Source: Kineococcus xinjiangensis (lineage in GTDB: Bacteria > Actinomycetota > Actinomycetes > Actinomycetales > Kineococcaceae). Taken from it: a DNA stretch of 64,000 nucleotides. Below, one piece after another: positions 1-8,717 of the stretch. The notes beneath the pieces are model-generated. The model saw nothing but the letters and a program-made list of their open reading frames with translations. It made no database searches and had not been told where the DNA came from. How positions within the stretch are numbered: position 1 is the stretch's first letter; each line of letters opens with the position of its first letter. The stretch is from the NCBI RefSeq assembly GCF_002934625.1, contig NZ_PTJD01000010.1, forward strand, positions 119,266-183,265. Reading direction: 5' to 3'. The position numbers and the translations under genes are program-made.

Positions 1-610
1 GCTGCAAATCCTCGAGGACGGCCGTCTCACGGACAGCCAGGGTCGATCGGTGGACTTCAAGAACACCGTGATCATCATGACGACCAACCTCGGCACGCGG
101 GACATCTCCAAGGGCGTCTCGACGGGCTTCATGCCCACCGGGAACGCCCAACTGACGAACTACGACCGGATGAAGTCCAAGGTCAACGAAGAGCTCAAGC
201 AGCACTTCCGGCCCGAGTTCCTCAACCGCGTCGACGACATCGTCGTGTTCCCGCAGCTGTCCCAGGACGAGATCATCCAGATCGTGGACCTCATGCTCGC
301 CCGGCTGGACGACCGCCTGAAGGACAAGGACATGGGCATCGAGCTCACCAAGGCGGCCAAGGTCGAGCTGGCCACCAAGGGCTACGACCCGGTCATGGGT
401 GCGCGCCCGCTGCGCCGGACCCTGCAGCGCGACGTCGAGGACGTCCTCTCGGAGAAGATCCTCTACGGCCACCTGCGCCCCGGTCAGATCGTCCTCGTGG
501 ACGTCAAGGAGGAGGACGGCCGCAAGACGTTCACCTTCGAGGGCGCCGAGAAGACCGACCTGCCGGTCACGGTGCCGCTGGACGCCGCAGGCGCCGGCGA
601 CGCCGAGTGA
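1..610 (+). CDS. clpC: ATP-dependent Clp protease ATPase subunit ClpC, C-terminal part
   Basis: The gene enters from the left edge and reads in frame from base 2, leaving the last 202 residues. They cover the end of the second AAA+ module (NTVIIMTTNLG, sensor-1 region; HFRPEFLNRVDD, arginine-finger region) and the small D2 domain (YDPVMGARPLRRTLQRDVED, sensor 2). ClpC unfolds substrates and feeds them to ClpP in the cytosol; it is essential in mycobacteria (family knowledge). The acidic C-terminal tail is normal for actinobacterial ClpC1. A hairpin terminator follows the stop by 33 bp. The N-terminal domain and first AAA+ module lie outside the window. Confidence 0.96.
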   Translation, partial: LQILEDGRLTDSQGRSVDFKNTVIIMTTNLGTRDISKGVSTGFMPTGNAQLTNYDRMKSKVNEELKQHFRPEFLNRVDDIVVFPQLSQDEIIQIVDLMLARLDDRLKDKDMGIELTKAAKVELATKGYDPVMGARPLRRTLQRDVEDVLSEKILYGHLRPGQIVLVDVKEEDGRKTFTFEGAEKTDLPVTVPLDAAGAGDAE

Positions 611-643
611 CACGACCGCCCGGCGGCTGAGCCGCTGAGCGCG

Positions 644-677
644 AGAGGGCCGGACCCCACCCGGGGTCCGGCCCTCT
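644..677 (+). terminator. Hairpin terminator after clpC
   Basis: A perfect 15-bp stem (arms 644-658 and 663-677, AGAGGGCCGGACCCC and its complement) with a 4-nt loop lies just downstream of the clpC stop. There is no T-tract, which is usual for actinobacterial intrinsic terminators. Confidence 0.85.
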
Positions 678-743
678 GCCACGTCCGGCCCCGCCCCTGG
701 CCCCACCCAGCCCCGGCCCGCCCCCGGCCCCTTCGCCCGGCCC

Positions 744-825
744 CGTCCCCGGAAAGGGTCCTTTCCGTGCTCGGGGAGGCGGGCTCGTCCCCGGAAAGGG
801 TCCTTTCCGTGCTCGGGGAGGCGGG
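744..825. repeat. Tandem 40-bp repeat, each unit with an 18-bp palindrome
   Basis: Two exact 40-bp copies (744-783 and 786-825) lie 42 bp apart. Each contains CGGAAAGG-GT-CCTTTCCG (750-767 and 792-809), an 8-bp inverted repeat with a 2-nt centre. They sit between the clpC terminator and the acetyltransferase start, so they could be tandem operator sites or a mobile hairpin element. No protein coding is evident here. Confidence 0.8.
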
Positions 826-898
826 GGGCGACCCTGGAGGGGGTCCTCGCCGCAGGGGGAGGGGGTGCCGCCCGGGGCCGAGGTGGGACCATCGTGCG

Positions 899-1564
899 AT
901 GCCCGACGCCCGACCGGACCAGCACGCGCCCGACGCGGCCGCAGCGGGCGAGCACACGCCCGGCTCCGGCGCCGCGGCAGGTGACGTCGTCGTGCGGCGG
1001 GCCCGCACCCGCGACGTGCCCGCGATCCGGAGCCTCGTCGAGACCTACGCACACCAGCGCATCCTCCTCGCCAAGGAGGTGATCACCCTCTACGAGGCGG
1101 TGCAGGAGTTCGTGGTCGCCGAGATCGACGGCCGGGTCGTCGGCTGCGGCGCCCTGCACGTCCTCTGGGAGGACCTCGGCGAGGTGCGCACCCTCGCCGT
1201 CTCCCCCGACGTCCGCGGCAGGGGAGTCGGGCACGCCGTGCTGAACGCCCTGCTCGAACGCGCGGACGACCTCGGCCTCGACCGGCTGTTCTGCCTCACC
1301 TTCGAGACCGCCTTCTTCGCCGCCCACGGCTTCTCCGAGATCGAGGGCACGCCCGTCTCGCCCGACGTCTACGCCGAGATGCTGCGCTCCCACGACGAGG
1401 GCGTCGCGGAGTTCCTGGACCTGGCGCGCGTGAAGCCCAACACCCTCGGCAACACCAGGATGCTGCGGGTCCGGCCCGCGGCTGCGAGTGAGAGGACACC
1501 GTCATCAACAGCAGCGGCACCCCCGGCAGCCCCACCCCCGGCGACGGCCCCCCCGGCGAGGTGA
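899..1564 (+). CDS. argA: Amino-acid N-acetyltransferase (N-acetylglutamate synthase type)
   Basis: A 221-residue GNAT protein resembling the short single-domain N-acetylglutamate synthase of mycobacteria (Rv2747 type), which makes N-acetylglutamate for arginine synthesis. The fold begins near residue 30 (VVVRRARTRDVPAI) and holds the acetyl-CoA loop VRGRGVGHAVL and the conserved FCLTFETAFFAAHGF segment. The ATG at 899 follows GACCAT by 6 nt, a leaderless-type arrangement; longer in-frame readings run back into the 40-bp repeats and are rejected. The C-terminus has an Ala/Pro-rich tail of about 30 residues. The stop overlaps the gluconate kinase start (GTGA). Confidence 0.85.
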   Translation: MPDARPDQHAPDAAAAGEHTPGSGAAAGDVVVRRARTRDVPAIRSLVETYAHQRILLAKEVITLYEAVQEFVVAEIDGRVVGCGALHVLWEDLGEVRTLAVSPDVRGRGVGHAVLNALLERADDLGLDRLFCLTFETAFFAAHGFSEIEGTPVSPDVYAEMLRSHDEGVAEFLDLARVKPNTLGNTRMLRVRPAAASERTPSSTAAAPPAAPPPATAPPAR

Positions 1565-2082
1565 GCACCGTCACCGTCGTCGTCATGGGCGTCTCCGGCT
1601 CCGGCAAGACGACCGTCGCACAGGGTCTGGCCCAGCACCTGGGCTGGGTCTACGCCGAGGGCGACGACTTCCACTCCGAGGCCAACGTGGCCAAGATGGC
1701 GTCCGGCCAGCCGCTCGACGACGACGACCGCCGGCCCTGGCTGCGCTCGATCGCGGAGTGGATCGCCCGCCAGGAGGAGGCCGGCGTCAACGCCGTGGTC
1801 ACCTGCTCCGCCCTGCGGCGCGGCTACCGCGATCTCCTGCGTCAGGGCAACCCCTCGGTGCGCTTCTGCGAGCTGGAGGTGCCGGAGCAGGTGATCGCCG
1901 CCCGCCTTGCCCAGCGCACGGGCCACTACATGCCCGCGACGCTGCTGCGCAGCCAGCTCGACGCGCTGCAGCCGCTGCAGGAGGACGAGCCCGGCTTCAC
2001 CGTGCCGGTGCAGGGCAGCCCGGACGAGGTGCTGCGCCACGTGATCGCCCACGTCGAGCGGACCGCGCCGCACGCCGGCTGA
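1561..2082 (+). CDS. gntK: Gluconate kinase
   Basis: 173 residues, normal for thermoresistant gluconokinase, which phosphorylates gluconate to 6-phosphogluconate for the pentose phosphate pathway. Visible are the P-loop GVSGSGKTT (residues 10-18), EGDDFH for substrate binding, CSALRRGYRD, and GHYMPATLLRSQLDALQ near the end. The GTG start overlaps the preceding stop by four bases, so it is probably translationally coupled to the acetyltransferase gene although the pathways are unrelated. Confidence 0.95.
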   Translation: MSTVTVVVMGVSGSGKTTVAQGLAQHLGWVYAEGDDFHSEANVAKMASGQPLDDDDRRPWLRSIAEWIARQEEAGVNAVVTCSALRRGYRDLLRQGNPSVRFCELEVPEQVIAARLAQRTGHYMPATLLRSQLDALQPLQEDEPGFTVPVQGSPDEVLRHVIAHVERTAPHAG

Positions 2083-2127
2083 CCCGTCCCCGGGGCGGGC
2101 GACGGCGGAGTGCCGCGGGGCGTCCGG

Positions 2128-3051
2128 TCAGGCGCCGGGGAGGGCGAAGCGGCCGTCGCCGAGCGGCTCGACGAGGCCGTCGGCCACCAGGCCGTCGAGG
2201 CACCGGGCGCGCTGCACCGGGTCCGCCGGCCACGCGGCCTCCAGTGCGGCGGCGGGCACCGGGCCGGGCGCCTCCCGCAGCACCGCCAGCAGGCGGCCGC
2301 GCACCTGCCGGTCGGTGCCGGCCCAGCGCTGCACCCGCTTCGCCGGGCCGTCGTGGGCGGGGCTGCCCGCCAGCCGCCAGGCGCACCGGCCCGCCAGGGG
2401 GCAGCGTTCGCAGCGCGGAGCCCGTGCGGTGCAGACCAGCGCGCCCAGCTCCATCACCGCCACCCCCCACGTGGCGGACTCCTCGGCGTCCGCCGGCAGC
2501 AGGTCCGCCGCCAGCCGCACCTCCGCCGCCGACAGCGACGGCGCGGGCTCGGCGGCGCCGGTGACCGCGCGGGCCAGCACCCGCCGCACGTTGGTGTCCA
2601 CCACCGCGTGGCGCTGCCGGAAGGCGAACGCCGCCACCGCCGCCGCCGTGTAGGCGCCCACCCCGGGCAGGGCGAGCAGCTCCGCATGTTCCTCCGGCAC
2701 CCGCCCGCCGTGCCGCTCCACGATCGCGACGGCGGCGGCGTGCAGGCGCAGCGCCCGCCGCGGGTAGCCCAGCGACTGCCAGTGCCGCACCGCCTCGCCC
2801 GGCGCGGCGGCCGCCAGGTCGGCGGGCCGCGGCCAGCGCTCCATCCACTCCCGCCAGCGCGGCAGGACCCGGCTCACCGGCGTCTGCTGCAGCATCACCT
2901 CGCTGACCAGCACCCCCCACGGGGAGCAGCCGGGTTCCCGCCAGGGCAGGTCACGGGCGTGGTGGGCGTACCAGTCCAGCAGGGTGGCGTGGAGGGTGGT
3001 GGCGTCCGCGGGAGGGGCTGCGGGCATCCGGGCGTCGTGCATCGGCACCAT
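2128..3051 (-). CDS. mutY: A/G-specific adenine DNA glycosylase MutY
   Basis: About 307 residues. Removes adenine mispaired with 8-oxoguanine. Seen: DLPWR near residue 34, SEVMLQQT with the catalytic Glu, the helix-hairpin-helix LPGVGAYTAAAV, the catalytic Asp in VVDTNVRRV, and a 4Fe-4S ligand set C-x6-C-x2-C-x5-C (CTARAPRCERCPLAGRC). ATGs at 3051, 3042 and 3027 are all possible starts. Divergent from the membrane protein gene at 3139; in M. tuberculosis mutY also lies near disA and radA. Confidence 0.93.
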   Translation of the reverse strand: MVPMHDARMPAAPPADATTLHATLLDWYAHHARDLPWREPGCSPWGVLVSEVMLQQTPVSRVLPRWREWMERWPRPADLAAAAPGEAVRHWQSLGYPRRALRLHAAAVAIVERHGGRVPEEHAELLALPGVGAYTAAAVAAFAFRQRHAVVDTNVRRVLARAVTGAAEPAPSLSAAEVRLAADLLPADAEESATWGVAVMELGALVCTARAPRCERCPLAGRCAWRLAGSPAHDGPAKRVQRWAGTDRQVRGRLLAVLREAPGPVPAAALEAAWPADPVQRARCLDGLVADGLVEPLGDGRFALPGA

Positions 3052-3125
3052 CGTCGCACCCGGCGGGCGCGGGGGCGCCGGGCCGACGCGCGCCCCGGAT
3101 GCGGGGCGCCGCAGGGTCGGGCCGG

Positions 3126-3131
3126 TACGGT
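3126..3131 (+). promoter_or_regulatory. Leaderless -10 (TACGGT) for the gene at 3139
   Basis: TACGGT ends 7 nt before the GTG at 3139, so the transcript is expected to begin at or next to the start codon. Confidence 0.65.
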
Positions 3132-3138
3132 CCTCGGC

Positions 3139-3807
3139 GTGAGCAGCGTCTGGCATCCCGTGGGCCCGGAGGGGACGAGGACCTACTGGCGTCGCCGGGT
3201 CGTCCTCCTGGCGGTGCTGACCGCCATGATCATGGCCGTGGTCTGGTTGCTGACCCGGGGCGGGGACAGCCCCACGCCCGGGCCCAGCGCCTTCGACCCG
3301 GCGGTCACCGCCCCGGCACCCGCGCCGAGCGCTCCGTCCGCGGAGCCGGACACCGCCACGTCCGCCGCGGCGGTCAGCGCCGCCGCGACTCCGTCCACCC
3401 CCGCGGCCGACCCGGACCGGGAGTGCGCGGCCTCCGACCTCACGGTCGCCGTGAGCACCGACGCCGTCAGCTACGGCCCCGACGCCAAGCCGCGCTTCGC
3501 CCTGCGGGTGGAGAACGTCTCCGGCAGCCCGTGCACCGTCGTGGTGGGCTCCGAGGTCACCCACTTCGAGGTGCGCACCGCGGCGGGGGAGACCGTGTGG
3601 GACAGCCGGCACTGCGCCCGCAGCACGTCGTCCGATCGGAAGGTGCTGAAGCCCGGCACCGCCGCCCCCAGCTCCCTGACCTGGCACGGCGCCGGTTCCG
3701 CTCCCGAGTGCCCGAGCGGCCAGCCGCGCCCGGGGGCGGGGGAGTACACCGTCGTCGCCACCCTCGGGGACATCTCCAGCGCCCCCAAGACGTTCGCCAT
3801 CCGCTGA
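3139..3807 (+). CDS. Membrane-anchored protein with an extracytoplasmic beta domain
   Basis: 222 residues: a short basic N-terminus, one membrane segment (VVLLAVLTAMIMAVVWLLT), an Ala/Pro/Thr-rich linker, then a roughly 130-residue domain starting ECAASDLTVAV with four cysteines that look like two disulfides. The domain pattern (RFALRVENVSGSPCTVVVGSEV, a closing TVVATL strand) resembles immunoglobulin-like domains of actinobacterial secreted proteins. No catalytic motif is visible, so the role is unknown. The start is set by the leaderless -10. Confidence 0.8.
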   Translation: MSSVWHPVGPEGTRTYWRRRVVLLAVLTAMIMAVVWLLTRGGDSPTPGPSAFDPAVTAPAPAPSAPSAEPDTATSAAAVSAAATPSTPAADPDRECAASDLTVAVSTDAVSYGPDAKPRFALRVENVSGSPCTVVVGSEVTHFEVRTAAGETVWDSRHCARSTSSDRKVLKPGTAAPSSLTWHGAGSAPECPSGQPRPGAGEYTVVATLGDISSAPKTFAIR

Positions 3808-3849
3808 GCCGGACCGGCCGCACCGCGCGGCCGGCGCCGGTCGGGCGGA

Positions 3850-4935
3850 TCAGACGTAGCGCTCCAGGATGCTGGACTCCGCCAGCCGGGACAGGCCCTC
3901 CCGGACCGCGCGGGCGCGCTGCTCGCCGACGCCGTCGACGGTCATGAGGTCGTCGATGCTGGCCGCCAGCAGCTTCTGCAGGTCGCCGAACTGCTCGACG
4001 AGGCGCTCCACGATCGCCCCGGGCAGGCGCGGCACCCGGTGCAGCAACCGGTAGCCGCGGGGACTCACCGCCGCGTCGAGGGACTCCCCGCCGACGGAGA
4101 AGCCGAGGACCCGGGCCACCGACGTGAGGTCGACGAGTTCCGACGCGCCGAGCGCCGCGAGGTCCGCGAGGACGGCCTCCGCGGGGCCCTCGTGCTTCGA
4201 GGACTCCAGGTAGTCGCGCACCACCAGCTCCCGGTCGGGACCGACCCCGCCGATGAGCTCGTCGAGCTGCAGCGACAGCAGGCGCCCGTCCACACCGAGT
4301 TCCACGACGTAGCCGGAGATCTCGTCCGCGATGCGGCGCACCATCTCCATGCGCTGCACCACCGAGCAGACGTCGCGAACGGTCACGAGGTCCTCGATCT
4401 CCAGCGCGGAGAGCGTCCCCGTCACCTCGTCGAGGCGGGCGCGGTAGCGCTCCAGCGTCGCCAGCGCCTGGTTCGCGCGGCCCAGGATCGCGTCGGACCC
4501 CTCCAGGACGTAGCGGCGGTTCCCGACGTAGACGGCGACGATGCGCATCGACTGGCTCACCGAGATGACGGGGAAACCGGTCTGCTTCGCCACCCGCTCC
4601 GCCGTGCGGTGCCGGGTTCCGGACTCGCTCGTCTCGATGGAGGAGTCGGGGACGAGCTGGACGGCGGCGCGCAGCAGCTTCGTGACGTCGCGGTCGATGA
4701 CGATCGCGCCGTCCATCTTCGCCAGCTCCCGCAGGCGGGTGGCGGAGAACTCCACGTCGAGGCTGAAACCACCGGTGCTCAAGGAGTCCACGACCCGGTC
4801 GAACCCCAGGACGATGAGGGCACCCGTGCGCCCGCGCAGGATGCGTTCGAGACCGTCGCGCAGTTCCGTGCCGGGCGCCACGGCGGCGAGGGTGGCGCGG
4901 AGGAGTTCCTCGGGGGATCGGTCGGTGCTGGGCAC
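3850..4935 (-). CDS. disA: DNA integrity scanning protein DisA (diadenylate cyclase)
   Basis: 361 residues, the normal DisA length. Makes the second messenger c-di-AMP from two ATP and senses branched DNA. The N-terminal DAC domain shows MDGAIVID (DGA) and [10 protein letters not shown] (RHR); a helical linker follows, and a C-terminal helix-hairpin-helix ([18 protein letters not shown]) binds DNA. The GTG at 4935 has a GAGGAGGAG ribosome site. It lies downstream of radA on the same strand with a 104-bp gap containing a TAGGAT motif near 5040, so it may have its own promoter as well as readthrough from radA. Confidence 0.96.
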   Translation of the reverse strand: MPSTDRSPEELLRATLAAVAPGTELRDGLERILRGRTGALIVLGFDRVVDSLSTGGFSLDVEFSATRLRELAKMDGAIVIDRDVTKLLRAAVQLVPDSSIETSESGTRHRTAERVAKQTGFPVISVSQSMRIVAVYVGNRRYVLEGSDAILGRANQALATLERYRARLDEVTGTLSALEIEDLVTVRDVCSVVQRMEMVRRIADEISGYVVELGVDGRLLSLQLDELIGGVGPDRELVVRDYLESSKHEGPAEAVLADLAALGASELVDLTSVARVLGFSVGGESLDAAVSPRGYRLLHRVPRLPGAIVERLVEQFGDLQKLLAASIDDLMTVDGVGEQRARAVREGLSRLAESSILERYV

Positions 4936-5039
4936 GGTCTCCTCCTCGCGGGCGAGGCCGCTCTCGACCGGCTGGTTGCCGGACTTTCCCCCCGGTGCTG
5001 TCCGCCGGACGGGTGCGACCGACGGCGGTTGGAGTGATC

Positions 5040-6461
5040 CTATCGTCCGCCCCGCGCGGAGGGGCGTTCCACGAGCCGCGCGTGCCGGACCGCGTCCGCC
5101 AGCGTGGCGACCTCGTGCACCACGAGCCCCGCCGGTGCCTTCCCCGCCCCGTCCTTGCCCGTACCCAGCGAACCCACCGGCACGATCGCCGTGGTGAACC
5201 CCAGCCGGGCCGCCTCCGAGAGACGGCGCGGCGCGCCCGTCACCGGCCGGACCTCGCCGGCCAGGCCGACCTCGCCGAAGGCCACCAGCCGCGACGGCAG
5301 CGGCTGGTCGGCGGCGGCGCTCGCCACGGCCAGCGCCGCCGCGAGGTCCACGGACGGTTCCGTCAGCTTCACCCCGCCCACCGTCGCGACGTAGGTGTCG
5401 CGGTCGGCCAGCGGCACCCCGAGGCGCCGCTGCAGGACGGCCAGCAGCATCGCCACCCGGCTGCCCTCCAGCCCGCTGGTCACCCGCCGCGGGCTGCCGC
5501 CGCCACCGCTGGCCGCGACGAGCGCCTGCAGTTCGGCCAGCAGGGGGCGCCGGCCCTCCAGCGTCACGGTGATGCAGGTGCCCGGCACCGCCTCGCTGCG
5601 CTGGGAGACGAACAGGCCGCTGGGGTCGGCCAGGCCCTCGATGCCGTCCTCGGTGAGGTCGAAGCAGCCCACCTCGTCGGTCGGGCCGTAGCGGTTCTTC
5701 ACCGCCCGCAGCAGCCGCAGCCGGGAGTGCCGCTCACCCTCGAACTGGCACACGACGTCGACCAGGTGCTCCAGCACGCGCGGGCCGGCGATCGAGCCGT
5801 CCTTCGTGACGTGGCCCACGAGCAGCGTCGCCATGTGACGGCGCTTCGCGGCGCCGATGAGGGCCGCGGCGACCTCGCGGACCTGGGTCACCCCGCCCGC
5901 GGTGCCCTCCACCGAGCCCGAGGCCACCGTCTGCACCGAGTCCACGACGAGCAGGTCCGGCGAGCTGTGCTCGATGTGGCCGAGCACGGTCGCGAGGTCC
6001 GTCTCCGAGGTGAGCAGCAGCCGCGGGCGCAGGGCGCCGATGCGCTCGGCGCGCAGCCGGACCTGGGCCGCCGACTCCTCCGCGGTCACGTACAGGACGG
6101 TGCGACCGGTCGCCGCGGCCCGCGAGGCGGCGTCCAGCAGCAGCGTCGACTTGCCGACGCCCGGCTCACCGGCCAGCAGGACCACCGCGCCGGGGACGAG
6201 CCCGCCGCCCAGGACCCGGTCGAACTCGTCGACGCCGGTCGGCTGGGCGCGGGCGGCCTCGACGTCGACGTCGGCGATGGGGCGGGCGGGCTCCCGGACG
6301 GTGGCCGCCGCGGTGGTGCGCACCACCGCGGTGCCGACCTCCTCCACGGTGCCCCACGCCTGGCACTCCCCGCAGCGGCCGACCCACTTCGCGGTGACCC
6401 AGCCGCACTCGCCGCAGCGGTAGCCGGGGCGGGCGGAACGGGCGGTGGTCTTCGCGGGCAC
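5040..6461 (-). CDS. radA: DNA repair protein RadA
   Basis: 473 residues from the GTG at 6461. RadA is a RecA-like helicase that assists branch migration in recombinational repair. Domains in order: zinc finger [18 protein letters not shown], ATPase with Walker [12 protein letters not shown], the RadA motif KNRYGPTDE (KNRFG in most homologues, so F to Y here), and a Lon-like C-terminal domain ([17 protein letters not shown]). A longer GTG at 6503 is possible, but a TACCGT box 7 nt before 6461 and the usual RadA N-terminus favour 6461. Partner gene disA follows. Confidence 0.95.
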   Translation of the reverse strand: MPAKTTARSARPGYRCGECGWVTAKWVGRCGECQAWGTVEEVGTAVVRTTAAATVREPARPIADVDVEAARAQPTGVDEFDRVLGGGLVPGAVVLLAGEPGVGKSTLLLDAASRAAATGRTVLYVTAEESAAQVRLRAERIGALRPRLLLTSETDLATVLGHIEHSSPDLLVVDSVQTVASGSVEGTAGGVTQVREVAAALIGAAKRRHMATLLVGHVTKDGSIAGPRVLEHLVDVVCQFEGERHSRLRLLRAVKNRYGPTDEVGCFDLTEDGIEGLADPSGLFVSQRSEAVPGTCITVTLEGRRPLLAELQALVAASGGGGSPRRVTSGLEGSRVAMLLAVLQRRLGVPLADRDTYVATVGGVKLTEPSVDLAAALAVASAAADQPLPSRLVAFGEVGLAGEVRPVTGAPRRLSEAARLGFTTAIVPVGSLGTGKDGAGKAPAGLVVHEVATLADAVRHARLVERPSARGGR

Positions 6462-6468
6462 GGGAGGA

Positions 6469-6474
6469 ACGGTA
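6469..6474 (-). promoter_or_regulatory. Leaderless -10 (TACCGT) for radA
   Basis: Read on the minus strand, TACCGT ends 7 nt before the GTG at 6461. This decides between several in-frame GTG candidates. Confidence 0.65.
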
Positions 6475-6579
6475 GGCGCCGCCACCGACACTCCCCGGCG
6501 CACCGGCCCGGACGCACCGCACCCCGCCTCCTGGCCGGAGCAGGGGCGGGGCGCGGCGGGGCGTGCGGTCAGGAGGGCG

Positions 6580-7023
6580 TCACTGCAGCAGGAGCATGGT
6601 GGCGATGATCGCCCCGCTGGCCACGACCACGAACGTGGGCACGAACGCGAGGATCGCGGCGCCGATGCTGCCGGTGCGCCGGTGCAGCGCGTAGGCGGAG
6701 ACCAGCATGATCAGGGCGCCGAGGACCGTCGCGGCCATGGCGATGCCGATCTGCGCGGGGGTGAGGTCGGCGCCCTCCGGCGCGGGTTCCGCGGTCCCAC
6801 CGGTGATCAGGGAGGTCTGCTCGAAGTCCGGCGGCGCGACGAGCGCGGGCACCAGGATCGCGATGACGAGACCGAGGGTGAACACCGCCAGGGAGGCGAT
6901 GACGCCCTTGTCCGGCTTCGGCCAGCGGATCGGCGCCAGTGCCCGGTGCTCGTGGTGGGCGTCCCCACCGGACGTCGGGGGCGTGGCGGCGTGCGCGGAA
7001 CCGGCGCGGGACTGCGAGCTCAT
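6580..7023 (-). CDS. Three-span membrane protein of unknown function
   Basis: 147 residues. A polar N-terminus of about 45 residues precedes three hydrophobic spans: [37 protein letters not shown] and a C-terminal [19 protein letters not shown]. The loop after span 1 is short and acidic. ATG 7023 is preceded by GATGAT at 7 nt; an upstream ATG at 7038 is also possible. No family motif recognised. It is co-directional with radA, 76 bp upstream of the longest radA reading. Confidence 0.75.
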   Translation of the reverse strand: MSSQSRAGSAHAATPPTSGGDAHHEHRALAPIRWPKPDKGVIASLAVFTLGLVIAILVPALVAPPDFEQTSLITGGTAEPAPEGADLTPAQIGIAMAATVLGALIMLVSAYALHRRTGSIGAAILAFVPTFVVVASGAIIATMLLLQ

Positions 7024-7110
7024 GCCCGCCATCATCCCGCGTCGGGGTCCCCGCAGGCGAGCCGACCCCCCGGCGGGGCCGGTGGCCCGCACGGACGGGT
7101 CACGACGGCC

Positions 7111-7809
7111 TCAGCGCCGCCACCACCTCAGCACCACCGCCTGCTCCAGCCCGGTGCCGGTCCGCTCCGCCAGCAGGCCCTCGGCCACCTCCGGCGGGAA
7201 CTCGATCCGCACCACCGCCTCGAAGTCGGAGCGGGTCGCGAACTCCCAGCGCACCGTCAGCCGCTCGGCGTGGAACCCGCGGCGCGCGAAGAAGCGGTCC
7301 ACCGCCGCCTGGTCCCAGCGCGGCAGCGCCCGGCGGAACCAGCGGCCGAACTCCGAGCGGTCCGCGTCGGTGTCCACCACGAACGCCGTGCCGCCCGGTC
7401 GCAGCACCCGCGCCAGCTCCGCCAACCCCGGCTCGCAGCCGGGACCGAAGAAGTACGCCCAGCGCGCGTGGGCGACGTCCACGCCCGCACCCGGCAGCGG
7501 CAGCCGCTCGGCGCTGCCCGCGCGCACCGACACCGCAGGCAGGTCGCGCACCCGCTCGACGGCCAGCTCCACCAGCGGCGGGTGCGGCTCCACCCCGACC
7601 ACGCTGCGCGCGTCCGCGGCGAAGCGGGGCAGGTGGAAGCCGGAACCGCAGCCCACGTCCAGCACGTCGGCCCCCGCCCAGTCGTGCACCGCGCGCATCG
7701 CCGCCTCGATCGCGCCGTCGGGGTCGACGCCGCGGTTCTGCACCTCGTACACGGCGGGGGAGTGCCAGATGTTCGGGCTGGGCACCACCCCGGGCAGGTC
7801 CGCGCTCAC
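7111..7809 (-). CDS. Class I SAM-dependent methyltransferase
   Basis: 232 residues. Motif I is VLDVGCGSG near residue 48; GVEPHPP is the acidic post-strand-2 motif; [17 protein letters not shown] is the strand-5 region of the Methyltransf_11 type. The substrate is unknown. The GTG start overlaps the stop of the upstream Cys-rich gene by four bases, so the two are probably one operon. Confidence 0.88.
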   Translation of the reverse strand: MSADLPGVVPSPNIWHSPAVYEVQNRGVDPDGAIEAAMRAVHDWAGADVLDVGCGSGFHLPRFAADARSVVGVEPHPPLVELAVERVRDLPAVSVRAGSAERLPLPGAGVDVAHARWAYFFGPGCEPGLAELARVLRPGGTAFVVDTDADRSEFGRWFRRALPRWDQAAVDRFFARRGFHAERLTVRWEFATRSDFEAVVRIEFPPEVAEGLLAERTGTGLEQAVVLRWWRR

Positions 7810-8606
7810 CGCCGCGCGCCCCGGCTGGCCGGGTGGACGGTCAGCGGCAGCATCCGCCGCCGCCCGGTCAGGGCCTCGCAGTGCCGGGCCAGCTCGGCGT
7901 AGGCCGGCGCACCGATCAGCTCGGTCAGCTCCGCCGCCATGCTCAGGAAGACCGGCACCGCGCCGACGTGGGCCTCCGGGTTGCCCGTGCAGTACCAGTC
8001 GAGGTCGTGACCGCCCTCGCCCCAGCCGCGGCGGTCGTACTCCGCGATCGTCACCTCCAGGTAGCTCGTCCCGTCGGGCCGCTCCACCGTCCGGTACGTG
8101 CGCCGCAGCGGGAGTTGCCAGCAGACGTCCGGCTTCAGCTCCAGCGGTTCCCGGCCCTCGGCGAGGGCGAGGGAGTGCAGGGCGCAGCCCGCGCCGGCGG
8201 GGAAGCCGGGGCGGTTGAGGAACACGCACGCGCCGTCCACGACGCGGGTCTTGCGCACAGGTCCGTCCGCGCCCTCCTCCACCTCCGTCCAGCCGCCGCG
8301 GCGGCCCTCCCGCGCGTGCTGCCAGGTGCCGGCGTCCAGGCGCCGCACGGCCGCGCGCACCCGGCGCTCGTCGGCGGCGTCGCTGAAGTGGGCGCCCAGC
8401 GTGCAGCAGCCGTCGTCGGGGCGCTCGGCGTAGATGCCCGCGCAGCCGCGGCCGAAGACGCACGTCCACGACGACGTCAGCCACGTCAGGTCGCAGCGGT
8501 AGACGAGCTCCGGCGGGGCGTCCGGGTCTGCGGGCGCCGGCTCCGGGAACTCCACCCACAGCCGCGCACCGTCGAGGGGCTGCTCGGGCGCTGGTGGCGA
8601 GGACAC
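7806..8606 (-). CDS. Conserved cysteine-rich protein, function unknown
   Basis: 266 residues with clustered cysteines: [50 protein letters not shown] and [13 protein letters not shown]. The spacing suggests bound metal, reminiscent of cysteine-cluster proteins such as YkgJ, but I cannot place it in that family. GTG 8606 is set by TACGCT 6 nt upstream. It is translationally coupled to the methyltransferase, which could modify this protein or act with it (inference only). Confidence 0.75.
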   Translation of the reverse strand: MSSPPAPEQPLDGARLWVEFPEPAPADPDAPPELVYRCDLTWLTSSWTCVFGRGCAGIYAERPDDGCCTLGAHFSDAADERRVRAAVRRLDAGTWQHAREGRRGGWTEVEEGADGPVRKTRVVDGACVFLNRPGFPAGAGCALHSLALAEGREPLELKPDVCWQLPLRRTYRTVERPDGTSYLEVTIAEYDRRGWGEGGHDLDWYCTGNPEAHVGAVPVFLSMAAELTELIGAPAYAELARHCEALTGRRRMLPLTVHPASRGARR

Positions 8607-8612
8607 CGCAGC

Positions 8613-8618
8613 AGCGTA
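8613..8618 (-). promoter_or_regulatory. Leaderless -10 (TACGCT) for the Cys-rich gene
   Basis: Minus-strand TACGCT ends 6 nt before GTG 8606. It lies back to back with the ppx promoter about 90 bp away. Confidence 0.65.
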
Positions 8619-8704
8619 GGCACCCGCGCGGGCGGGAGAGGGGGGTCCCCGGCGGCGGTGGGGCCGGACGGGGCCGCGCGGGCTCACCACCGCCGCCGGA
8701 CCGG

Positions 8705-8710
8705 TACGGT
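8705..8710 (+). promoter_or_regulatory. Leaderless -10 (TACGGT) for ppx
   Basis: TACGGT ends 7 nt before ATG 8718. The same hexamer with the same spacing precedes the gene at 3139. Confidence 0.65.
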
Positions 8711-8717
8711 CGTGCCC

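Noticed and set aside
2128..3687. Longer MutY beginning upstream of 3051
   Set aside because: The extra residues are Arg/Gly/Pro-rich and would overlap the divergent gene and its promoter at 3126.
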